This document shows positions 10,316 to 20,292 of a stretch of DNA of 64,000 nt, in pieces; position 1 is the first letter of the stretch, and each line of letters starts with the position of its first letter. The notes under the pieces are model-generated. The model saw only the letters and a program-made list of their open reading frames with translations. It searched no databases and had not been told where the DNA came from. Where the stretch lies: the NCBI GenBank assembly GCA_947579605.1, contig OX388319.1, forward strand, positions 24,069,447-24,133,446, read 5' to 3'. The stretch is from Athripsodes cinereus. Lineage: Eukaryota; Arthropoda; Insecta; Trichoptera; Leptoceridae. The translations under genes and the position numbers were made by a program.

Positions 10316-10882
10316 CGTAGAGAAGCGACTCAGGCTGTCATCTCGGCCCCAGTTGAAGCCGGGGACGGAGCGATTCTATTGAAATATCGCTCTACCATGC
10401 CCTCCAGTTTATTCTCCAGAAGGCGCTCATAGTGCACTCGCCGTGACTCTGTACCATCCTCGCTCGCGGGGCGATTCTGATGCGCCATTTTTCTACTCAA
10501 GTGTCCTTTCACAAAATAATAACAATAACAAAGTGTCCTATCACAAAACAAATCAACAATAAAGTGTCCTGTCACAAAACTTATTAATAACCAGCGTCCT
10601 TTCGCATATATTTCACAACAATAAAAGAATTAAACGTCCTGTCGTACACAATAAACTTCCACAACAAACACAATCAACATATAAACAAAGCAATGGCGTC
10701 CTTTTTTCGCACGTGATTTCTAACACAACTTATAACTTTCTCACAAAAACACAGGTCACTATCCCACTTCTGATATTTGTAACAGAGAAGATGGCTGAGT
10801 CGTACAAACACTTCAAATCAATTTTAAATTACAAGCGGTGACAAAAACAACGACGCGCTTTTCCTCTCTGTGTAATATATTA

Positions 10883-11447
10883 CAGTGAAACCTCTATCTA
10901 TCGTTCCTCGAATAATTGTTTTCCCGTATTTGTCGTTATTTTTTACAGTTCCGAATTAGTTTCATACAAAACACGTAAAAATATATCGCATCCATCGTTT
11001 CTCTATGATTTTATCGCATTGACCGTTTAAATTACACAAAAAATTGTATATATGTATAAAAACATTGGAGAGCGAGCGAGAAAGAAAGAACAGTTTGTTG
11101 ATTCTGTCGGCTGTCTTTTATGAAAGTACGTCAGTTGGTACAATAAAAAAGCAAAAAACAAAAATGACGATGAAAGATTACATACAGTATAAAGTATGAT
11201 TTTGCTCTCCATGCAGCTTTCTTTTTTATTTTGTTACTATATATTTTTATTTCAACAAATTGATATATAACTTTTGAAACATGCATCATTTTTATAAAAC
11301 CTATATACCTACTCGTATGTACCTACATCACATTAAAATACATATTAATGTGATTTTTTCTATACTCCCGCATTCATTGTTTTCCCGCATCCAATACATA
11401 TTTATTTCAATAGGTCCCTTCAAAAACGATAGATAGAGGTTTCACTG
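10883..11447. mobile_element. Pogo/Tigger-type MITE (565 bp)
   Basis: Terminal inverted repeats cagtgaaacctctatctatc and gatagatagaggtttcactg are perfect over 20 bases and flanked by TA duplications at 10,881-10,882 and 11,448-11,449. Unit A has the empty site at about 5,703. CAGTGAAACC ends with a TA duplication are characteristic of non-autonomous pogo/Tigger elements. The short frames inside show no transposase similarity. Confidence 0.88.
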
Positions 11448-11589
11448 TATATCCATAGACAAAGAAGCCTTATCTATCTTCTTCTTCGTTTTAAGGCTGT
11501 TACAATACAATTATGTATTAAAAAAATAAATTAATTTTTCAAAATCTTCACACAAATTTAGCGGAAATTGCTTTTCATCTTGGTTTGAT

Positions 11590-11790
11590 TTTTACTTTTT
11601 AAAAATGTATCTGGGTTTTTGTTATAATCACAAATACAACTTTATACACCTTTCACAGTAAGCTTAAAGCCTGTGTTTGAAAGGGGAGTTTGTCGACACG
11701 TGGAATTGAACTGCGCACCATTTGTACTCTACCTCCATGCTACTGATTAACTCCGTAATGACAAATTTGAGTGTTTTTAATAAAACAATT
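11590..11790 (-). mobile_element. tRNA-derived SINE copy
   Basis: On the minus strand a box-A-like tagcatggagg and a box-B-like gttcaattcc stand about 35 bases apart, followed by gacaaactcccctttca and a tail in ctgtgaaaggtgtataa. The same family occurs at 56.8 kb (minus) and as a 3' part at 19.75 kb (plus). RNA polymerase III transcription is inferred from the boxes. Confidence 0.65.
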
Positions 11791-12595
11791 TTTTAAGGTT
11801 ATAGAATATTTGATTACGATTACAACAACATCTACTACTCGATTTTTGTTAAAATTTGCTACAGCCAATTTTAAAATATTTGAAAAATGTTTCATGTGTT
11901 AAATTTACAATATATGTTATACTATACTATACCATCACGGCATATCCCACAAGTGGGGTAGCCAGCAGACCAGCTGCATATAAAATGTTATAATTGTATT
12001 AAAGTGAAATATATACTTTTTGATATTATCCACAATTTTTATTGCATTTCCACATAATCACCCAATTCTGAAAGTAAATCAATGGTATAAAGCACAAAAG
12101 ACACATGTCCACATTTGACACTTTCAAGAAAACAGGTTTTTAAAGTTTGAGATTCTCAATTAATTCACTAACTTCAAATTAATGCAGAATGCGTTGAAAA
12201 TAATGTTAATAATGTTCTTTTTTAATATTTTTTAACATAAGTTATAGAATAGGTATTTGATTACGAATACATCAACATCTACAACTCAATTTTTGTTAAA
12301 ATTTGCTACAGCCAATTTTAAAATATTTGAAAAATGTTTCATGTGTTAAATTTACATATTATTTTTATTATTGTAAATATGTTATAATTGTATTAAAGTG
12401 AAATATATACTTTTTGATATTATCCACAATTTTTATTGCATTTCCACATAATCACCAAATTCTGAGGGTAAATCGATGGTATAAAGCACAAAAGACACAT
12501 GTCCACATTTGACACTTTCAAGAAAACAGGTTTTTAAAGTTTGAGATTCTCTATTAATTCACTTACTACAAATTAATGCAGAATGTGTTGAAAAA
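11770..12595. repeat. Direct repeat of about 370 bp, two copies
   Basis: Copies at about 11,790-12,205 and 12,238-12,600 share long blocks such as aaaatttgctacagccaatt and aaaagacacatgtccacatt. The first copy contains an extra tatactatactataccatcacg-type piece at 11,930-11,990 that matches the SINE tail described elsewhere and is absent from the second. Confidence 0.75.
11925..11990 (-). mobile_element. Short SINE tail fragment
   Basis: The plus strand reads ccatcacggcatatcccaca followed by agtggggtagccagcag, the reverse complement of the 3' tail of the SINE-like family at 18.0 and 63.2 kb. It interrupts one of the two direct repeats. Confidence 0.6.
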
Positions 12596-12983
12596 CATAA
12601 TTTAAGTTCTTTTTTAATATCATTTATTACTTGTTTTTTCTTATATTTTTAACCAGAATGTCAAGAATTAGCATTTTTAGATGATGGTCATGGACATGTG
12701 TTTTTGGGATGCGTGCAAAGATGACACATGTCCGTCCTAGATGGACAAGTGTTTTTTAGAATCTTCATATCTTATGTGACATGTTCATCTGTGCACAAAA
12801 CAAAGTGCATTTGTGGACGTGTGACATTTGGTTTTTATTAAATATTTCAATAATGATAAAATATTAAGATTGTTGGTAATATTTAGTCAGCACATAGATG
12901 GCGTTGCAACCGATCTTGTACATGTATTAACTCATTTTACCTAAAAAGTGGACATGTGTCTTGTGCTTTATACCATCGAAATA
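12470..12983. mobile_element. Inverted-repeat element (MITE-like)
   Basis: The left end tcgatggtataaagcac is mirrored at the right end by gtgctttataccatcga, with further complementarity through agacacatgtccac. The interior repeats variants of acacatgtcc several times. A half copy of the left end lies at about 12,082. The superfamily cannot be decided because tcga is itself palindromic. Confidence 0.6.
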
Positions 12984-13139
12984 TACATCAAGAGAGGGGT
13001 TCCCACCACTTACTTACCCTTCACTCAAGCTATCAAACAGTACCCCTGAGTAGTAAATCTTCTTTCTTTAATATCTTAACAGTTTATTGTCTTGTTCTCT
13101 TTAACATTTATCATTGACATTGGTTAGCTGGTAGATGTT

Positions 13140-13400
13140 GGCTCTAAGCAATGAGCTTGCCAATTGCTGATGATGTTTTTTTTATCAATAAAGTGTTATT
13201 ATTATTTATTCCTTATCTTAAGTCTCAATCCTACCAACATAAATCACTAAGAAATAGAAAATGGAAGGAAGAACGTGAAATTATCATGTTCTTCCCCCGA
13301 GCCCTTTATTTTCTACATAAATGTCACCTGCTGATTACTCGCTACCTTAATGCAGAACAATCCTAAGTATCATAGGGTGATTTTTCACAGGAGCAGTTTA
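13140..13400. other. No gene recognised
   Basis: A 71-codon plus-strand frame at 13,151-13,366 has no recognisable motif. The phrase ccttaatgcagaacaatccta recurs inverted near 13,570-13,590. Nothing else is seen up to the minisatellite. Confidence 0.3.
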
Positions 13401-13619
13401 AAGTTTAGTTTTTATAATAAATATATTAAAAAATGTCTGGCAAATTTTGACATGCTTTATTATATATGAATCAAATAACTTTCATTCATTAAATTATCAA
13501 ATTACTTTCATTCATGTCTGTTACTGTCATTTCTTATTTTTTAACTCATTTTGACCAAAATTTTAATTTAAGATAGTTCTGCATTAAGGTAAGGTATTGT
13601 TTGGCACTATTTACAAAAG

Positions 13620-14270
13620 TGTCCCAAACTCGAGTTTGACAAAGACATTGAATGTCAAACCCGAGTTTGACAAAGACATCAAAGTTGAAACCAGAACTTG
13701 ACAAAGACATTGAATGTAGGAACCTGAGTTTCACAAAGATATTAAATGTCAAAACCTAAGTTTCACAAAGACATTGAATGTTGAAACCAGAATTTGACAA
13801 AGGCACTGAATATTGAAACCTGAGTTTCACAAAGACCTTGAATGTCGAAACCTGAGTTTCACGAAGACATTGAATGTCGAAACCTGAGTTTCACAAAGAC
13901 ATTGAATGTCAAACTCGAATTTGACAAAGACATTGAATGTTGAAACCAGAATTTGACAAAGACATTGAATGTAGGAACCTGAGTTTCACAAAGACATTGA
14001 ATGTCAAACCGAATTTGACAAAGACATTGAATGTTGAAAGCAGAATTTGACAAAGGCATTGAATGTAGGAACCCAAGTTCGACAAAGACATTGAATGTCG
14101 AAACCTGAGTTTCACAAAGATATTGAATGTCAAACCCGAATTTGACAAAGACATTGAATGTTGAAACCAGAATTTGACAAAGGCATTGAATATTGAAACC
14201 TGAGTTTCACAAAGACCTTGAATGAAGAAACCCGAACTTGACAAATACATGGATTATTGAAACCCGAATC
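13620..14270. repeat. 32-bp minisatellite with higher-order structure
   Basis: About 21 tandem units of 30-32 bases share tttcacaaagacattgaatg or ttgacaaagacattgaatg. Three variant types, caaacccgaa, ttgaaaccagaa and taggaacctgag, recur in the order A-B-C at several places, a higher-order repeat. Frames are open through the array on the minus strand only because the unit lacks stop codons, so they are not taken as genes. Confidence 0.9.
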
Positions 14271-14274
14271 ACCT

Positions 14275-14870
14275 TATCAAAATGTTAGTTAAACTAAAAA
14301 ACTATATTTTTATAAATAGACATGGAGTTTTACAAAATAATACTGCTAAAATAATAAATAATATGGTATTGTATTTAATGTATAAATTCCATGACATAAT
14401 TATTATGATTGTTATAGTTTTTGGTAATTTTGTAAAGAGGGTTTCCATCACCTTTTTCATGGAATATATTAAGCATTTCCCAGAATTCTTTGTTGTTTCC
14501 ATATCTTGTATGTGTCTTGGATAGATCTGTAATCATTATGATGAGCAATAACGTATTTGTAGTCGTGTGGATCGGTAAGATAAAAATAGTCATTGTGGAT
14601 AGGTTTTATTCCCAATTTCTTTGCTATAATGGCAATGAAAATATCATCAAATCTAAAAAAAGAAAAATAGCTGTAATATACATTGGGTTAATTGGCATGG
14701 TTCACGTCTTTGCGATAAACTCGCCATCTGTATATTGATTCAGCGGTACGCTTTCCTTACAAGCAAATATGCAACGCATGCCTTGAAATACATAAATATT
14801 CGTAATAATTATGTAATATGGAATATCATTTTAAGATTCATTATTAATTTCTTTATTATTATAGTATACT
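14275..14870. other. No gene recognised
   Basis: Several overlapping frames of 66-82 codons exist on both strands but none shows a domain, signal peptide or splice-site support. A block near 14,690-14,725 (gggttaattggcatg, gcgataaactcgccat) resembles the repeat at 17,575 and is probably repeat debris. Confidence 0.35.
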
Positions 14871-15185
14871 AACAGACCCGGCGAACGTTGTTTTGCCATA
14901 TACTAATATCGCTATTAAAAAATAGGGGTTGATGGTAGAAGGATGAAAATTTAGGGCTGTATGTATTTTTCAATGCTTCGCCATATAAAAATAAAAATTA
15001 AAAATTTTGTCCAAAAAATAATAATAAAATCGGGGTGGACCACCCTTAGGTATCAGGGGTATGAAAAATAGATGTTGGCCGATTCTCAGACCTACCCGAT
15101 AAGCACACAAAATTTCATCAAAATCGGTCCAGTTGTTTCGGAGGAGTATGACAACAAAAACCGTGACACGAGAATTTTATATAGA
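14871..15185 (+). repeat. Interspersed repeat of lepidopteran type
   Basis: The segment begins acagacccggcgaacgttg and ends aaatttcatcaaaatcggtc followed by cagttgtttcggaggagtat and gtgacacgagaattttat. I recognise this 3' part as a very common interspersed repeat end in moths and butterflies, but cannot name the family with certainty. It has no coding capacity. Confidence 0.55.
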
Positions 15186-15657
15186 TATTTATTTTAGGGC
15201 ATGCATTGCATATTTGTTTGTATAGAAGGCACGTCGCTGTATTTATTGTATTTGATATTAATGTATTATTTCTAAAATGGGATATCGGTTCCAAATTATT
15301 TGTTTTGTGGAGCAGAATCAAGCGAGGAAATAACATAAGTTGAGATATCCACGAAAAAAGTTAAATCTCTTTCGTCCTTTCCTGGACTATTTTTGAAAAC
15401 TCACATTTACTTATAAAATGTGCGTGAATGGGTTGCAAACACGATGCTAGCACGTCTGGTGACAGAAAAATGTACTAAAATAACATTGTGGGACATTTGG
15501 ATTTATGTTCCAATATTGAATTTTTAAATGACAGCTGTTATTTAATGCACCAAAAACAATTTTGAAAAATACTAATCTCTCTCTGTGACTAAATTATTCC
15601 AGGTTTGAGAATATGGCAGATTGAATTTCATTAATGTGGTAAACATTTAATACGTAC
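15186..15657. other. Probable intron of the brainiac-like gene
   Basis: This stretch lies 3' of exon 2 of the brainiac-like gene. It has no recognisable coding sequence. The exon expected next (with the F-x-D-V-Y-x-G motif of the family) was not found here or further left in the window. Confidence 0.35.
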
Positions 15658-15829
15658 CTGAAGTGTTTCACAAAGAAACTTCCATAGTACAGAAGGTGTA
15701 AAGTTTCTTTTGAAACAACATATGTACTTGCTTGTATATAAGGAGGCCATTTGTTAAAAGGATATTCTTCCAAGTCTAAATACCATTTGCTCGTATAATG
15801 TCGCAGAGGTCTACTGTTAATAACTTTAC
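15658..15829 (-). CDS. brn: Brainiac-like beta-1,3-glycosyltransferase, exon 2
   Basis: The exon starts after the acceptor ttttcag, completes a split glycine codon, and ends at the donor AG|GTACGT. It encodes GKVINSRPLRHYTSKWYLDL, EEYPFNKWPPYIQAS and LHLLYYGSFFVKHFR. The run S-K-W-Y-x-x-L-E-E-Y-P-F-x-x-W-P-P-Y is characteristic of Drosophila Brainiac and related beta-1,3-N-acetylglucosaminyltransferases (family GT31). It is in phase with exon 1 across a 190-base intron. The next exon should supply the F-D-D-V-Y-x-G motif; none was found, so the gene either extends outside the window or is broken. Confidence 0.8.
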
Positions 15830-16019
15830 CTGAAAACATTTATTTATTTATAAACAAATAAATGCCAACAGGCCCAACATATCCATGCAGACACAACAGA
15901 ATAAATCAGTTCTTAAGTAATGCTGTGTAGTATAATAAATAAATAGTAGAAATGCATTTTATTTACATGTATGTATAAATGATTGAATACATACATATAC
16001 CTATGTAAATAAACATTAC

Positions 16020-16731
16020 CTGCGAGAAAAATTCCATCAGATAAATTATGATCGACACCAAAGTTGATTGAGTCTTGCAAATTATTATGTTCTTCCACAT
16101 ATTCTGGATAGTGAGATGGGCTATTTAAAAATCTCAGGACGTTTTTCATGGAAACATACACATTATCATCAAGAAACATGTAATATTTAGAATTTTTGCA
16201 ATGTGTCACTGCCCATTTGAAACCCATCATTGTTTTAATTGTATTATTATAATATTTGTCGTGGAAATCTGCTTGAACTATGTCTCGGTGTATTCGAATC
16301 TCATTGTCAATATCACTTTGGAGATATTTATCAGGTTCCTCAGAAACTCCTAGCAGGAAGACTGTTCTTATATTGCCATATTGTTTTTCGTCGCCCCAAG
16401 CATTCCTGATTACGCTACGTTGTTCAAAATGTTTTAATGCAGATTTAATAATCACAACTAATTTTATTTCTCTGTTCTTATTTTTACATTTCTCTTGGGG
16501 TACTGATAAATAATTGTAGTTATAAACATTTATTGGCTTCACGCTCGGTGTTTCATGGTTTCTTAATTGCATTACGTACGGCAGAATGTCTTCGTTCATA
16601 GGATACTCAAATTGGGAGAAATCCTTTTCTAACATTTGTAAATATAGTCCACTAAAATATATGATAGCGATGATGATTACAACCGTAAGAGCGCAAATCT
16701 TCCACTTTGGTGCTTTTAGATGGATCCTCAT
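16020..16731 (-). CDS. brn: Brainiac-like beta-1,3-glycosyltransferase, exon 1
   Basis: From the ATG at 16,731 the exon encodes 237 codons and ends at CAG|GTAATG. A short cytoplasmic tail is followed by a membrane anchor at residues 12-32 (VVIIIAIIYFSGLYL), as expected for a type II Golgi glycosyltransferase. Family motifs follow: VVIIKSALKHFEQRSVIRNA with W-G, RTVFLLG, DIVQADFHDKYYNNTIKTM and W-A. Brainiac adds GlcNAc to mannose on arthro-series glycolipids. The metal-binding D-x-D position reads LDDN in place of VDDD in the fly protein, so its last aspartate is asparagine. A divergent enzyme or a decaying copy are both possible. Confidence 0.82.
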
Positions 16732-16739
16732 TGTGGGAA

Positions 16740-17003
16740 TGTGGTCTGATATGCATTAATACATTTATATCTTGCAAAGCACTCGATGTTAGGTGAATTA
16801 TAGATACCTATTTCTTGAGAAAAAAATATTAATCCGTTAAAAATTTCTTTAATGCGTTTGAAAAAGTAAAACAATTATAACAAATACACTTTGCAGTAAA
16901 GTTTAACAATTATATCTGTAATAGGACACATCATTGTTTTTGATTTTGCTCTTTTTGTTTCCTCTATGTATTTGATGTGCCCATTGGATTTTATGTCTCT
17001 TGT
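16740..17003. other. Upstream region of the brainiac-like exon
   Basis: This stretch lies 5' of the start codon of the brainiac-like gene. It is AT-rich and includes ttaggtgaattatagatacc. No promoter element or upstream exon could be recognised. Confidence 0.3.
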
Positions 17004-17004
17004 C

Positions 17005-17245
17005 AATTAAATAAATAATGTGTACGATAGTTGTAGTACAAATGGGTTAAAAATTAATGTTGCAAAGACGAAAGTGCTGGTGTTTGAAAGAGAGAGCGAA
17101 AGAACGATCTGTAAAATAAAGGTTGACGATGAATGTCTAGAGCGAGTGAATGAATATGTGTGTTTGGGAGGAATGGAAGATATTGGAACTAGTTCTCTCT
17201 GCCTACCCCACCTGGGACACAGCGTGAGGGTATAGTATAGTATAG
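17005..17245 (+). mobile_element. RTE-like LINE fragment, internally deleted
   Basis: The protein NGLKINVAKTKVLVFERESE and then VNEYVCLGG matches residues just after the FADD box of the LINE at 6,746-9,772. It then jumps to the 3' end, tctgcctaccccacctggga, followed by agggtatagtatagtata. About 500 bases of the C-terminal coding region are missing between the two parts. Confidence 0.8.
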
Positions 17246-17574
17246 TCAGTACGGCACAACCATCTCTCACAGTGTAGTTTTACTTTACAGTTCTTAAAAG
17301 TAATTTTGCACAGAACAAATTCACATTAAATACAGGTACGCGAGTTTATCTTTTTATGTGTGATGTCTATACTACAATATCCCCAAATAACTAGATCTGG
17401 GAGTGGAGAAGGGTTCCAAAAAAATCGTTAGTAAGGAAAAATAATTATCTAATCTTTGTCTAATTTAATCCTTATCTTATCTAAGGATATTGAAGATCAG
17501 TGGTGTATCTAAGGTTTTTATAAAGTTTCGATCCACCCTCAATACAAAGTAAAAGGTTTTTTAAAATGAAAACA

Positions 17575-17725
17575 AATATATTTGGGTTAGTTGGAAGATA
17601 TCGCGCTTCGGCGATAAACTCGCCCATTGCACAAATTTATTTGTCTAGTCTAAGTTCTACAATGTTTATATTTTAATGTTTGTTTTTTTGTGCAATAATG
17701 ATTTTTATTATTATTTTTATTTTAC
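17575..17725 (+). repeat. LINE 3' tail-like repeat
   Basis: The segment runs from ttggaagatatcgcgcttc to tttttttgtgcaataatgat and a (tta)n tail. The same sequence in reverse lies at about 59,865-60,006. A 3' end with gtgcaataaagattttta is typical of several lepidopteran LINEs, so this is a truncated tail. Confidence 0.6.
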
Positions 17726-18032
17726 CCTCCCTTACCAGTGGATTTTTCAGGAATTCCTAAGTATGTCATTCACACTCATTGTGCAAAATCTTTTTAAAAA
17801 GTACAAAAGGATTATATGTCTATTAGTCTCTGGGCAAAATTGGACAAAGTGCAGTTTCACTCAGACATACTACGCTATGGCGCTACGACAAGCGTTTACT
17901 ACCTACTCAAAATAAAACAAGTCAAATATCATATAGTAAAATTTAAAAAAATTACCACATCAACCTATGCGATCCCGTGGAGCACCCGATAAAGAATAGG
18001 TTTCCCACTCTTCTCTGTAAGAAGCAGGTGTT
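17726..18032. other. No gene recognised
   Basis: A 79-codon plus-strand frame ends at 17,915 but has no recognisable similarity. Nothing else is visible. Confidence 0.3.
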
Positions 18033-18210
18033 CGAAAATATAAAGACATTTTTCATCTCAAATTCAGCGATGAGGTTTGCCACCCATCCTGAATCCCTTA
18101 ATATTTTTTGTTGGCACAGAGAAGGCGGCTTGCATGTTTATTACATGCAGCTAGTCTGCTGGCTGCCCCACTTGTGGGATATGCCGAGATGGTATAGTAG
18201 TAGTAGGTAG
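18033..18210 (+). mobile_element. Short SINE-like repeat sharing a LINE tail
   Basis: The copy runs from about agacatttttcatctcaaat through gtttgccacccatcctgaat to ctgccccacttgtgggatat and ends gatggtatagtagtagtag. The last 45 bases resemble the 3' end of the RTE-like LINE (ctgcctaccccgcgaggga, gtgatggtatgtatg). No clear box A/B was found, so the class is uncertain. Confidence 0.65.
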
Positions 18211-18529
18211 TAGTAGAACCTATGTAATTTTTAAGATTCAAAACCTCATGTGAAGTCCCGAGTTTTTTTTTTTGCTTTTATGGAAGATACGCCACTGTTA
18301 AAGATATCAATAGATAAATGAGTTATGTCACCTTTCAAATATTTATTTTTTGCTCAAATAAAGGTTAAATTAAAGGTTAAATAAATTAAACTTCTCGAAT
18401 CCAAGAAGTTTAATCACATTTATTCTTATCAAAGAAAGTTTTAACCCTCTCACTGTCAAAATTAATTGAAGAGTCTAGGAATTTTTCTTGGAGCATACCT
18501 TCTCATATTTCGTAAAACATCATGTATTA

Positions 18530-18678
18530 ATTAGACATAGAACATCTTCAATTCAGCTATGGAGTATACCACCCATCCTGAATGCCTTAATTTAAATTGA
18601 CATGGAGAAGATGACCTGAATGTTTATTGCATGCAGTCTGTCTACTGACTACCCTATCTGTGGAAGATACCATGATAC
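18530..18678 (+). mobile_element. Second copy of the SINE-like repeat
   Basis: It shares accacccatcctgaatgcc and tgcatgcagtctgtctactg with the copy at 18,033 but is more diverged. Its tail is where a hAT-type MITE has inserted (18,687). Confidence 0.6.
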
Positions 18679-18686
18679 CTATACCG

Positions 18687-19007
18687 CAGGAATGGCGAAT
18701 CTATGGCACGTTGATTTAGAATGAAGAGAAAAAATAAGTGATTATACAAAAAAATCAAAAAAGTTTTAGAAATACTAAGTATAAATAAATGGTAAAAAGT
18801 CAATTTTTTTTTATTTTGCCATTAAAAAGTACCTAATTTTTTTTCCATATATTAACGCTTTGTTAATATTTAAAATCTGATTTTTTTTTAAATCGAAGTT
18901 ACACAAACATTTGCATTTTTATTTCCATGGCATGTGGCACGCGACATATTATTATATTGAAAAAAAAAAATTGTGGTACTCAGGCTCAAAAAGGTTCACC
19001 ATCCCTG
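18687..19007. mobile_element. hAT-type MITE (321 bp)
   Basis: Ends caggaatggcgaatct and, inverted at the right, caggatggtgaacct-like (ttcaccatccctg on the plus strand). The flanks ctataccg (18,679-18,686) and ctatacca (19,008-19,015) match at seven of eight positions, consistent with an old 8-bp hAT duplication. The interior is AT-rich and non-coding. Confidence 0.7.
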
Positions 19008-19029
19008 CTATACCAGGTAGATCAGGGGT

Positions 19030-19160
19030 TCCAAACCCGAAAAAGATGATGAGTCGATGACATTGTGATGGGAAATAAGTGGTTTCGTGTTGCTCAGGAC
19101 AGAATGGAATGGAAAATATTTGAAGAGGCCTAATCCAGCAGTGGAGACATGAAGCTTTAT
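19030..19160 (+). mobile_element. LINE C-terminal fragment
   Basis: The translated piece FRVAQDRMEWKIFEEA followed by a degraded S-S-S-G-D resembles the common end A-Q-D-R-x-x-W-x-x-x-E-E-A-Y-x-Q-Q-W of endonuclease-reverse-transcriptase LINEs. It is short and frameshifted. Confidence 0.5.
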
Positions 19161-19740
19161 CCAGCAATAAAAGTATTAGAATTCTCCACAATTTATACAC
19201 TTAAAGGTAGGAAATAAACAAAGAAATAACATGAGACCAAGTAAATAAATTTATTATAAAAATAACAATTTTTCAGCAAGTGTACATTGCAATCAATATA
19301 TTTTTTAATGTAATATATCTATGTTTATTAGATAAAATAAACAATGAGTGACAAGACAATTGCAACCTTTGCGTCACTCAAAGTTCATGTACTAAACAGT
19401 TTCACAATGATTTAGATATTATGTCATCAAACAAATGTCACACAATATGAAAAGGAACAAACAAAATAATCATTTTTCAAACTATTTCTATTTGTATTAC
19501 AATCATAACAAAGGCTAAGTTCTGTTACACAAACATACCGTCACGCCCAAAATGTACCACCAAATCTACAGATTTTACTAAAATGATTTTTTCGCATAAT
19601 TAGTTGTAAAGTTTTGTAATATTTTTATTTACTTATTTATTTATTAATTCTTCACTGTATATTGATTACAAACCACTTGTTTCATAAAAATATCATTTCG
19701 TTCTACTTACCACACTTATTGAGAATAATAAATTTTTAAA
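19161..19740. other. No gene recognised
   Basis: AT-rich sequence without long frames or recognisable repeat boundaries. Confidence 0.35.
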
Positions 19741-19749
19741 TATTGTAAC

Positions 19750-19857
19750 CAAACGTAAACTCCCCTTTCACGACACAAGCTTTAGCTTACTGTGAAAGGT
19801 GTATAAGGTTGTATTTGGGTTTATAACACAACCCAGATACATTTAAAAAAAGTATAG
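19750..19857 (+). mobile_element. 3' part of the tRNA-derived SINE
   Basis: It contains aaactcccctttcacgacac, agcttactgtgaaaggtgta and acaacccagatacattta. This is the 3' half of the family seen complete at 56.76-56.96 kb; the promoter boxes are missing. Confidence 0.6.
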
Positions 19858-19978
19858 ATAAGAATAAAATAAAATAAAATTATGCATTTATTCTCCTTTA
19901 TGGTAGGGTAGATGGCGCTCTTGTAGCTGACTGAACCCATAACTTTTCAATTTTTATAGTAAAATAATAGTTAAATAT

Positions 19979-20215
19979 TGTTGAAGAGTAATCATACATA
20001 ATACTTTTGTCTATGATTAGATTCAACTAGGTAAAATTGTTATTGTTGTATAGAGAGAAGAATGGTGAATGTTTGAGTTTCACTGGTTGTTGTTTTTGTG
20101 TCTCTACATTAATTAATTAATTATTGGCCTATTTTCTAATCTTGTTTCACAAAATATTATCCTTAAATAAACTTATTTTCATCGGACTCTGAAGTGTTTC
20201 ATTTAAACTTCAACA
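19979..20215 (+). repeat. 5' LTR of the copia-type element
   Basis: This 237-bp repeat starts tgttgaagagtaatcatac and ends aaacttcaaca. It is the same length as the 3' LTR and matches it by eye at every position. An aataaa at about 20,165 lies near its end and is a possible polyadenylation signal. Confidence 0.93.
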
Positions 20216-20292
20216 GCAGAGCGTGGTTCGAAAGATTAAAGTGGATTACTGTGAAACAGTTTGTGTGTTACATGTGTTTATGAAGATAGAAG

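Larger units (their letters stand above)
6269..11552 (-). repeat. Tandem unit B, interrupted by a LINE and a MITE
   Basis: This is the second head-to-tail copy of the gag-only unit. Its left end (6,269-6,375) is separated from the rest by a 3.4-kb LINE, and its right part holds a Tigger-type MITE at 10,883-11,447. Without these it is about the same length as unit A and very similar to it by eye, differing by scattered substitutions and small indels. Confidence 0.75.

Noticed and set aside
13546..14250. Minus-strand frames of 66-113 codons with repeated SLSNSGFNIQCLCQ-like words
   Set aside because: They are translations of the 32-base minisatellite, which lacks stops by chance; the unit length is not a multiple of three, so no stable protein repeat results.
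13620..14270. A CRISPR-like array
   Set aside because: The repeats are contiguous with no unique spacers, and the genome is eukaryotic.
14282..14738. Overlapping frames of 66-82 codons on both strands
   Set aside because: No domain, no splice support, and AT-rich composition typical of chance frames.
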